A DNA stretch of 64,000 bases, taken from contig NZ_CP012882.1 in the NCBI RefSeq assembly GCF_002224265.1, positions 1,240,001 through 1,304,000 of the forward strand, read 5' to 3'. The notes under the pieces were generated by a model that worked only from the letters and a program-made list of their open reading frames with translations, had not been told where the DNA came from and made no database searches. Made by a program: the position numbers and the translations under genes. This DNA comes from Vibrio vulnificus NBRC 15645 = ATCC 27562. Lineage in GTDB: Bacteria > Pseudomonadota > Gammaproteobacteria > Enterobacterales > Vibrionaceae. Positions 8,830 to 15,915 of this stretch are shown here, piece after piece (positions within the stretch are counted from its first letter, which is position 1; each line of letters starts with the position of its first letter).

Positions 8830-9669
8830 TTACCTTATCCGTTTCTTGCGATAGATCTTTTCTTTTTCGGAGACCAGATCAAACTTGTCCGCGATCGAAG
8901 AAAAACGCATCGATTCTTTAGAGCCAAGACATAAGAAGCCCCCCGGCATCAAACTGTCGTAAAACAGACGAAAAACGCGGTCTTGAAGCTCACGATTAAA
9001 GTAGATCAATACATTTCGGCAGAATATAACATTCATTTCCCCAAAAACGCCATCGGTCGCCAAATTGTGAGGGGTAAACAAAGTTTTCTCTCTCAGGGCT
9101 GTCTTCATGATTACGCTGTCGTAATCAGCCGTGTAGTAGTCGGAAAACGAAGCGCTTCCCCCTGCAGCTTGGTAGTTGGCCGTGTACTGACGAATCAGGT
9201 CCATCGGGTAAATGCCTTGCTTGGCTTTCTCTAAAATCGCTTCGTTGAAATCAGTCGCGTAGACTTGCGCGCGATCCTTCATGCCTTCTTCTTCCAACAA
9301 AATGCCCATGGAGTACACTTCTTGCCCAGCAGAGCAGCCGGCATGCCACACTTTGACAAAAGGGTAGGTTTGCAAGTGCGGGATGATCACCTCACGCACA
9401 CGTCGATAGAACCAAGGGTCTCGGAACATTTCGGTGACGTTGATGGATAAGTCCAACAGCATTTGGTCGAAGAAGCGCGGCTCATTGATCACTTTGTGCT
9501 GCATTTGCGAATAATTCGACATGCCCTCGATGGCGCGTCGATACTCTAATCGACGCTTGGTATGGGCCAGCGAATACTCACGGAAATCGTAGCCATATTT
9601 GCGGTATATCGCTTCAAGTAACAACTGAATTTCCAGTTGTTCGTTTGACAATTCAGTGACGCTTTCCAT
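8830..9669 (-). CDS. cheR: CheR-type protein-glutamate O-methyltransferase
   Basis: A 279-residue protein with the CheR N-terminal helical domain (FREYSLAHTKRRLEYRR) and the SAM-binding methyltransferase domain (VWHAGCSAGQEVYSMGILL, then VYATDFNEAIL, NVIFCRNVLIYF and GGFLCLGSKES). It would transfer methyl groups from S-adenosylmethionine to glutamates on a signalling partner. The stop of the upstream hybrid kinase ends 1 base before this start, so translation is probably coupled. Together with CheB it provides an adaptation-style methylation pair dedicated to this operon. Confidence 0.95.
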   Translation of the reverse strand: MESVTELSNEQLEIQLLLEAIYRKYGYDFREYSLAHTKRRLEYRRAIEGMSNYSQMQHKVINEPRFFDQMLLDLSINVTEMFRDPWFYRRVREVIIPHLQTYPFVKVWHAGCSAGQEVYSMGILLEEEGMKDRAQVYATDFNEAILEKAKQGIYPMDLIRQYTANYQAAGGSASFSDYYTADYDSVIMKTALREKTLFTPHNLATDGVFGEMNVIFCRNVLIYFNRELQDRVFRLFYDSLMPGGFLCLGSKESMRFSSIADKFDLVSEKEKIYRKKRIR

Positions 9670-9670
9670 A

Positions 9671-12600
9671 TCAGTACAACCAGACTCTTAACATTGAAAG
9701 TAACTTATCGGTATTTACCGGTTTCGCTAAATAATCACTTGCGCCCGCTTCGATGCACTTGCTTCTGTCGCCTTTCATGGCTTTCGCCGTTAAAGCAATG
9801 ACAGGCAGCTTTTCATACACTTTTTGTTTGCGGATCTCTTCCATTGCTTCGTAACCGTCCATCTTCGGCATCATGATGTCCATGAGCACCACATCGATGT
9901 CTGGGTTTTCTTTGAGCTTGTCTAGGCTCTCTACGCCATCGCGTGCAATGACGATGTCCATCCCTTTGTCTTCAAGAATGCTCGATAGCGCGAAGACGTT
10001 TCTCATATCATCGTCCACCAGCAAGACTTTCTTGCCCGTTAAGACGGACTCTTTGTTGTGCACGGCTCTTAAAATACCGCGTTGCTCACTAGGCAAGTTG
10101 GCTTCTACACGGTGCAGGAAGAGGGCTGACTCATCCAAAAGACGCTCTGGCGACTTCACTCCTTTGATAATAATGCTCTCTGCATAGCGATTGAGTTCGC
10201 GCTCTTCTTCTTTACTTAGTTCGCGTCCGGTGTAGACGATAATCGGTACTCGAGCCGCGGTTTCACTTCGACGAATACGTTCAAGTAGCTCAAATCCGGT
10301 CATGTCTTCCAAGCCCAGATCCAACACCATGCAGTCGTAGCGATTGGACTCCAATTCTTCGAGTGCTTTTTCCCCGGTTGGAACCGCCACGATATGAATG
10401 TCGTTTTCACCGATTAGCTGGCGAATAGACTCTTGTTGGATGGCGTCATCTTCAACCACCAACAAACGTTTTACGGGTTTAGAGAGAATATCTTCGATAT
10501 TACCAAACGCTTTTTCGAGCTTTTTCATATCGACTGGTTTGGTTAGGTAGCCAATTGCTCCCATGCGCAGCGCATCGAGGTTTGCGTCATTGGCAGACAT
10601 AAAATGAACCGGGATATGGCGCGTCTCAGGGTTTTCTTTGAGTCGCTCCATGACGGTCCAGCCATCGATGCCGGGGAGGCCAATATCAAGAATGATGGCG
10701 CTGGGCTTGTAGTACTGAGCAAAGTGCAGGCCTGTTTCTCCGGTTTCCGCCACAATGCATTTGAAGCCACGTTCGCGGCCAAAATCACGCATAACGCTGG
10801 CGAAGGCGCGATCATCTTCAATGATCAACAAAGTACGATCTTCTGGCACCACGGTTTGTCGGTCATCTTCGACATAGCTATCGTTGTCCTGTTTGATGCT
10901 GTCCACCTTTTTGAATCCATTCAATTGGGGAATGGGCTCTTTTTCAACAGAGGGAACATCTTGAGCGGGAGGCGTTGGCTCTTGACGTTCAACAACGTCC
11001 ATTGGCTCCATTGGGGCTAAGCTAATCGGTGATAGACTCGGTTGCGATTCAGGCTCTTTGACTTCATAACGCGTAGGGAAGATCACCGTAAAGATGCTGC
11101 CTTTTCCTTCTTCGCTCTTGAGGTGAATACGTCCGCCAAGTAAATGCGTCAACTCTTTCGAAATCGACAGACCTAGCCCTGTACCACCATATTTACGACT
11201 GGTACTGCCATCGGCTTGCTGGAAGGCTTGGAAGATAGCCAACTGCTGCTCTTTTTTAATGCCAATGCCGTCGTCTTTGACAGAGAACGCGATCAACGAT
11301 TCACGAGGTTTATCGAGCAGTTTCGCTTGTTCAGGAGAAGGCAAAGCCATATTCAATGTCACGGCACCTTCGTGTGTGAACTTGAAGGCGTTAGTCAGTA
11401 AGTTACGCAAGATTTGTTGTAAACGCTGGGCATCTGTTTCGAGCGTTTGGGGCAAGTTAGGTGCACAAATCACTTGGAAGTCCAAATCTTTATCATCGGC
11501 GATGTCTTGGTAAAGTCTCAGAAGATCTTGTTCCACCGTTTGTAGGGGCACATCTTCAATGTGCAGATCGATCTTGCCTGCCTCGACCTTTGATAAGTCT
11601 AGAATTTCATTGATTAGCGAGAGAAGGTCTGAGCCCGATGAGTTAATGGCTTTGGCCGATTCAATCTGCTTCGCTGTTAAGTTGCCGTCTTTGTTATTGG
11701 CAAACAACTGAGACAAAATAAGGATGCTGTTTAACGGAGTACGAAGTTCATGAGACATGTTGGCCAAAAACTCGGACTTATATTTGCTGGCAATTTCCAA
11801 CTCTTTGGCTTTCTCTTCGACAACAAGTTGCGCCTGATGCAGAGCCTCGTTTTTCTCCTTCATTTCTACTTGTTGTGATTCTAGCGCTTTAGTGCGCTCT
11901 TCCAACTCTTCGTTGGTCACGCGCAGTTCTTCTTGTTGCGCTTGCAGCTCTGCTTCAGAGGCACGCAGAACTTTGGTTTGCTCTTCTAGCTCTTCGTTGG
12001 TGACGCGAAGTTCTTCTTGCTGCGCTTGCAGTTCTTCTTCCGAGACGCGCAGTGCCTGTGTTTGCGCCTCGAGATCTTCATTCGCTTTGCTGAGATGTGC
12101 CTTTTGCTGCTGTGTCTCTTCAAGCAGGGATTTAATCACCAAACGCGCTTTTGTGGCGTTGAAAACGATAGCCAAATTGCCTACGACTTCATTAATAAAG
12201 CGTCTCTGAATAGGGGAGAATTCATGGAAAGCGCCGAGTAAGACTGTACCGATCAGTTGCTTATCCACACACAGTGGAATGGCCAAGAAATGCGTTGGCA
12301 CGCTATCGCCTGCTGCGAAGTTGTAAACGGGTGCCTCGTCTGTAACGTGGTTAAACGCAATCACTTGTTGCTCTAAGCTGGCTTGGCCAACCATTCCTTC
12401 GCCAATTTGAATGCGATTGAAGTTACCGGAGCGATCAGAAAACGCGTAAGAAGCATTCAACTCAAGCTGCCCGTTCTCGAAGAGATAGAAGGCACCCAAT
12501 TGTGCATTTAGATGACGTGTGAAAAAACGAATAAATCGGTTAGAAAGCTCGCTCAACTCAATATCGCCACGAAGTTCATTATCTAGCGTTTCTTTCCCTG

Positions 12601-13783
12601 ATTTTAGCCAATCAAGATCACGCAACTGTGAGGCCATGTTATTAAGTGAGCGACCTAACTCGCCGAGTTCATCTTTTCTATCAATGGTCAGCGAGGAGTC
12701 GAGCTTTCCTTTGGCAATATGCTGCGCGAAATCCATACTAGCCAACAAGGGTGAAGTCACGGAGTTGGAGAATTTGATCGCAACAAAGCAGATCAGTACA
12801 AAAATCATCGCAGTAATAATGGTCAGCGCTTGATAGATGCGAGTAATCGGCGTGGTGACTTCATCTTGGTTAATCTTTGAGATCAAATACCAATCGTAAC
12901 CAGGTACTTGAATGCGGTTAAATGTGACCAAAACAGGGCGGCCAGCACTGTCGATGTATGTGCCTTGGCCTCCAGTGTCACCTGCTGAACGCGCATCTGT
13001 CCAATAGTCGAGATCGTAGCCAAGTCTAAAGCCGACCACATAGCGGCCATTGCCCATGGTAACGATGTCAGAGCGCAGGGTAAATTGATTGCTGGTGGCG
13101 TCGAGACCCAAAAGGTACGATTCGCCCGTTTCACCCATACCGACTCGTGAGTCGACAATTTTCGTCACCAACTGTGGGGAAACCTGCATGGCTGCAATGG
13201 CAATCAAATTGCCGTCGTGATCGAGGATTGGGGCAGAAAAGTAGGCAACATATTGCCCTTGTGCCGCTTTGCTTTTTACAAAATCAGTAAAATACGTTGT
13301 GCTCTTTGCCACGGTTTTGGCCCACACTTTCGCCAGTGACGGATCGGTGTTTTCGTAGCTTAAGCTGTTTGCGTTGATGCGGCTCTTATCGTGCAGAGCG
13401 TAGAGGATCTTTCCTTTGTCTGGAGAGAGTACGAAAAATTCATTGTAATCGTAGGCGCTGGTGAAAGAGCTGATCACAGAGTCTTCGACTTCTTCAATCG
13501 AGTAGTTGACGCTAACGCCTGTTGTTAACCCCGTAGCGAAATCGCGCAGCTCGTCTGTGCCAGCCAACGTACCAATATCGAGTAATCGTTTTTCAAAAAA
13601 GGTATCAATCGAGGCGCTTCTTAGTGTCTGAATGGCAAGCAGCTCTTGGAAGGATTTTTTTATCAGGGCTTCCGATGCCATGCGGCCACTGAAAAGGGTG
13701 ACGCAAACCATGGGTAAAATGCCAAAAATTATTAAGAGGGTAATCAATTTAGGACGAATACGTAAGTCCGCAAAGCTAATCAT
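9671..13783 (-). CDS. Hybrid sensor histidine kinase with Cache, HAMP, GAF and three receiver domains
   Basis: Numbering is from ATG 13783 (an in-frame TTG at 13816 with AAGAGAAA before it is the alternative). Order: TM1 (about 10-30), periplasmic Cache-type sensor (to about 310), TM2 (about 320-338), HAMP (about 340-390), GAF (about 405-545), long coiled coil (about 550-668), HisKA with phospho-His678 in NMSHELRTPL, HATPase (DDGIGI and GGTGLGLSI), then three receivers with phospho-Asp near 1033, 1155 and 1302. It senses an extracytoplasmic ligand and relays phosphate through its receivers. It heads the operon with CheR, CheB and a REC-GGDEF cyclase, so c-di-GMP output and methylation-based adaptation are likely. 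Confidence 0.93.
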   Translation of the reverse strand: MISFADLRIRPKLITLLIIFGILPMVCVTLFSGRMASEALIKKSFQELLAIQTLRSASIDTFFEKRLLDIGTLAGTDELRDFATGLTTGVSVNYSIEEVEDSVISSFTSAYDYNEFFVLSPDKGKILYALHDKSRINANSLSYENTDPSLAKVWAKTVAKSTTYFTDFVKSKAAQGQYVAYFSAPILDHDGNLIAIAAMQVSPQLVTKIVDSRVGMGETGESYLLGLDATSNQFTLRSDIVTMGNGRYVVGFRLGYDLDYWTDARSAGDTGGQGTYIDSAGRPVLVTFNRIQVPGYDWYLISKINQDEVTTPITRIYQALTIITAMIFVLICFVAIKFSNSVTSPLLASMDFAQHIAKGKLDSSLTIDRKDELGELGRSLNNMASQLRDLDWLKSGKETLDNELRGDIELSELSNRFIRFFTRHLNAQLGAFYLFENGQLELNASYAFSDRSGNFNRIQIGEGMVGQASLEQQVIAFNHVTDEAPVYNFAAGDSVPTHFLAIPLCVDKQLIGTVLLGAFHEFSPIQRRFINEVVGNLAIVFNATKARLVIKSLLEETQQQKAHLSKANEDLEAQTQALRVSEEELQAQQEELRVTNEELEEQTKVLRASEAELQAQQEELRVTNEELEERTKALESQQVEMKEKNEALHQAQLVVEEKAKELEIASKYKSEFLANMSHELRTPLNSILILSQLFANNKDGNLTAKQIESAKAINSSGSDLLSLINEILDLSKVEAGKIDLHIEDVPLQTVEQDLLRLYQDIADDKDLDFQVICAPNLPQTLETDAQRLQQILRNLLTNAFKFTHEGAVTLNMALPSPEQAKLLDKPRESLIAFSVKDDGIGIKKEQQLAIFQAFQQADGSTSRKYGGTGLGLSISKELTHLLGGRIHLKSEEGKGSIFTVIFPTRYEVKEPESQPSLSPISLAPMEPMDVVERQEPTPPAQDVPSVEKEPIPQLNGFKKVDSIKQDNDSYVEDDRQTVVPEDRTLLIIEDDRAFASVMRDFGRERGFKCIVAETGETGLHFAQYYKPSAIILDIGLPGIDGWTVMERLKENPETRHIPVHFMSANDANLDALRMGAIGYLTKPVDMKKLEKAFGNIEDILSKPVKRLLVVEDDAIQQESIRQLIGENDIHIVAVPTGEKALEELESNRYDCMVLDLGLEDMTGFELLERIRRSETAARVPIIVYTGRELSKEEERELNRYAESIIIKGVKSPERLLDESALFLHRVEANLPSEQRGILRAVHNKESVLTGKKVLLVDDDMRNVFALSSILEDKGMDIVIARDGVESLDKLKENPDIDVVLMDIMMPKMDGYEAMEEIRKQKVYEKLPVIALTAKAMKGDRSKCIEAGASDYLAKPVNTDKLLSMLRVWLY
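11885..12052 (-). repeat. Tandem 84-bp (28-residue) duplication in the kinase coiled coil
   Basis: Two adjacent copies encode nearly the same 28 residues, beginning LRVSEEELQAQQ and LRASEAELQAQQ, each ending in TNEELEE(Q/R)TK. Twenty-eight residues equal four heptads, so the duplication lengthens the signalling helix without changing its phase. The DNA copies are also similar, pointing to a fairly recent duplication or ongoing homogenisation. Confidence 0.85.
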
Positions 13784-14279
13784 TTCAACATCACTATAAT
13801 TACTGTTATACAACAAGTTTCTCTTATCTTGGACATCCGTTCAATTACGCATGCAACGAGGCTTGATAAGGATCTGGTTTTCTGCATCTCAAATCAATAA
13901 CTACTTGATAAAATTCTCAATATATGAACTCGAATGTGCGAGTAATATTGGGTTAATCAAAGCGGTTTTTACCTTGTTTACAGGATGAAAGCAGCCCGCT
14001 CGCTGATTGGCACGTTATTTGAAGGCAATTATTTGGTGATGAAAGGGGCTTGGCATACTTGTGACCGCACAAAAATACGCAAAATAGTAAATAAAACTAG
14101 AGTTTTTACTCGTATTGTCTAATGACAATAAAATAGTGTTTTATTTGTATCGTTATGTTTTTAATAGGTTATTTGACTTTGAGATAACAGTTGTGCGCCC
14201 GAAAGTATTTGCAAGGTTATGTGAAGTAATTCAAAATTAACTGGTATAGCCAGTTTGAAGATTATGAACCAAGGTTTTT
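13784..14279. other. Divergent intergenic region between hybrid kinase and MaoC-fold gene
   Basis: About 496 bases, AT-rich, with no supported gene. It must carry both promoters. The only clear structure is an inverted repeat at 14113-14130, listed separately. Confidence 0.5.
14113..14130. promoter_or_regulatory. Inverted repeat, candidate operator upstream of MaoC-fold gene
   Basis: TATTGTC-TAAT-GACAATA: perfect 7-base arms around a 4-base centre, about 150 bases before the MaoC-fold start. The TATTG/CAATA ends recall LuxR/HapR-type Vibrio sites, but the spacing is shorter than that consensus. The binding protein is unknown. Confidence 0.4.
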
Positions 14280-14957
14280 ATGAAAGTCACAAATCTATTT
14301 AAAGACAAAGTCGACGCATTCTCTGCGCATCATTCTGAGTTTATTAATTGGATGTCTCCAACTCTACGTGAGTACTGGGGTGATTTTCTAGGAAAGGCGC
14401 AAGGAAGTTTTCTTTTCTCGAAAGTACGCGATCATCAGCAGCCTGCGGTGAATGAAGAAGTGTCATTGCCTGAGCCGATCGTACTCAAACCAGAAGCGCA
14501 GCTTGTTTACAACGAGTTAAGTGAAAAAATAGGTCAAGTGATTCATGTTGGTGATTGGATTCATGTTGATCAAGAGCGAATCAATCAATTTGGATTGGTG
14601 ACAGAAGACATGCAATGGATTCATACGGATCCTGAGCGTGCAGCAGTAGAGTCGCCATTCAAAACCACCATCGCTCATGGCTTTTTAACATTAGCTCTAT
14701 TGCCGAAGTTGACCGATTCAGTTAATCCTGACAATAACCTCTTCCCGACGGCGAAGATGGTTGTGAATATTGGCTTGAACCAAGTGCGTTTCCCATACCC
14801 GGTGAAATCGGGTAATAACTTACGCGCTTCAAGCACACTAACCAAAGTGACCCCAATTAAAAAAGGGTTAGAGATAGAGCGGGAAATCAAAGTGGAGATC
14901 GAGGGTGTTCGTCGTCCTGCTGCCGTTGTGGTTTCTGTTATTCAGCTCCATTTTTAA
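14280..14957 (+). CDS. MaoC-family (hot-dog fold) dehydratase/hydratase
   Basis: A 225-residue protein. Residues about 1-85 form a charged N-terminal extension (with WMSPTLREYWGDFLGKAQGS) not found in minimal MaoC hydratases. The rest is a single hot-dog domain with a hydratase-like signature: FGLVTEDMQWIHTDPERA followed by TIAHGFLTLAL. In the family the Asp and His of this region hydrate trans-2-enoyl-CoA to 3-hydroxyacyl-CoA; here Asp is in the TEDMQWIH segment and His in WIHTD. It is likely an enoyl-CoA hydratase or related acyl-thioester enzyme, substrate unknown. AAGG precedes the ATG, and a strong terminator follows, so it is monocistronic. Confidence 0.85.
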   Translation: MKVTNLFKDKVDAFSAHHSEFINWMSPTLREYWGDFLGKAQGSFLFSKVRDHQQPAVNEEVSLPEPIVLKPEAQLVYNELSEKIGQVIHVGDWIHVDQERINQFGLVTEDMQWIHTDPERAAVESPFKTTIAHGFLTLALLPKLTDSVNPDNNLFPTAKMVVNIGLNQVRFPYPVKSGNNLRASSTLTKVTPIKKGLEIEREIKVEIEGVRRPAAVVVSVIQLHF

Positions 14958-14982
14958 ATCTTTGGTTCTATCGATTCTATAA

Positions 14983-15006
14983 AGAGCGCTCAAAGCGCTC
15001 TTTTTT
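14983..15006 (+). terminator. Intrinsic terminator after MaoC-fold gene
   Basis: AGAGCGCT-CAA-AGCGCTCTTTTTT hairpin with a T tract, 25 bases after the stop codon. Confidence 0.9.
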
Positions 15007-15185
15007 GTTGTCGTTTTTCTCGGCTTCCGATTTCTCGTTACGTCAACCTGATGTCCCCATACTGAGAATGCATTAAATTAGTGCGTCTTTTACTCAGTCT
15101 TTGTTCGTAACTGCCTGCAAGTTACAAAATTTCCAAATTTCAAACTGATACGCTCCAAAGCAGTGACTTATATCAAGGAGTACAT

Positions 15186-15428
15186 ATGATTGGTTTGGAA
15201 CCCATGGCTATTTCGTCCCACCTGGGATGGTTGCTACTGTTGATCCTAAGTTACCCTTTCATACTTGTGGGCATACAATTGGCCGTATTCGATATACGGG
15301 TGAGAGCGAAAGTGAATCGCTATTTCAATTGGGGATTTCTGGTCGTGGTGGGCGCGTTGCTGTTTTTTCACATGCAAACGGAAGTGGTTTACGGAAAATA
15401 TTTTTTAGATCGTTGGCAATCGAAGTGA
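15186..15428 (+). CDS. Small two-helix membrane protein, hypothetical
   Basis: An 80-residue protein preceded by a very good ribosome binding site (CAAGGAGTACAT before ATG). Two hydrophobic segments are visible: about 11-35 (HLGWLLLLILSYPFILVGI) and about 47-62 (WGFLVVVGALLFFHM), separated by a basic loop (DIRVRAKVNRYF). I do not recognise the family. It lies alone between the MaoC-fold terminator and the heptamer repeat. The strong start signal and clean membrane topology argue that it is real; its function is unknown. Confidence 0.65.
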   Translation: MIGLEPMAISSHLGWLLLLILSYPFILVGIQLAVFDIRVRAKVNRYFNWGFLVVVGALLFFHMQTEVVYGKYFLDRWQSK

Positions 15429-15463
15429 TGAACTGCGTATGGAATGGAGGAAAATCATGATTG

Positions 15464-15512
15464 CTAGAGACTAGAGACTAGAGACTAGAGACTAGAGACT
15501 AGAGACTAGATA
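15464..15512. repeat. Tandem heptanucleotide repeat (CTAGAGA)6-7
   Basis: Six perfect tandem copies of CTAGAGA followed by one imperfect copy (CTAGATA), 49 bases in all. It lies 35 bases after the stop of the small membrane protein and about 160 bases before tRNA-Cys. CTAG is usually rare in enterobacterial-type genomes, which makes the array stand out. Copy number is probably variable by slippage. Confidence 0.95.
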
Positions 15513-15605
15513 AGAGAGAGCTGGCTGCTTAAAAACCACTTTGTATGACAAAGCAACAAATCGATCCGATATTGTCCAATCAACACAAAGAAACGAAATT
15601 ATTAG

Positions 15606-15633
15606 TTGATCTCTCATGAGAATACGTTAAAGT
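15606..15633 (+). promoter_or_regulatory. Probable tRNA-Cys promoter with GC-rich discriminator
   Basis: TTGATC at 15606-15611, 16 bases, then TAAAGT at 15628-15633, followed by the GC-rich GCACCCCGTTCCCG. This arrangement is typical of stringently controlled tRNA promoters. Confidence 0.45.
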
Positions 15634-15671
15634 GCACCCCGTTCCCGAGACAAGCACGGGCAACACAGTAA

Positions 15672-15745
15672 GGCGCGTTGGCAGAGGGGCTATGCAGCGG
15701 ATTGCAAATCCGTGGACCTCGGTTCGACTCCGGGACGCGCCTCCA
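15672..15745 (+). tRNA. tRNA-Cys (anticodon GCA)
   Basis: A 74-base cloverleaf with acceptor stem GGCGCG/CGCGCC, anticodon stem-loop GCGGATTGCAAATCCGT carrying GCA, T arm GGTTCGACTCC, and encoded CCA. It is very similar to E. coli cysT. A terminator follows directly, so it is transcribed singly. Confidence 0.97.
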
Positions 15746-15756
15746 TTATTTAGAAA

Positions 15757-15781
15757 AGCCGACACTGAGTGTCGGCTTTTT
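15757..15781 (+). terminator. Intrinsic terminator of tRNA-Cys
   Basis: AAGCCGACACT-GAGTGTCGGCTTTTT: a stable stem with a T tract, 11 bases after the tRNA 3' end. Confidence 0.92.
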
Positions 15782-15915
15782 GCATTTCAGCACTTTTCAT
15801 CTTTTTGATTGCTCTATACATTCCCATACAAATAGGGACGTGAATAATCAATAAAACAGTGTACATTAACTTGGTTCTATTCATTTTATCTATGTGCACT
15901 GATGGAAAATTATCT

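Noticed and set aside
15010..15180. Possible small RNA between the MaoC-fold terminator and the small membrane protein
   Set aside because: No strong stem followed by a T tract before the next gene.
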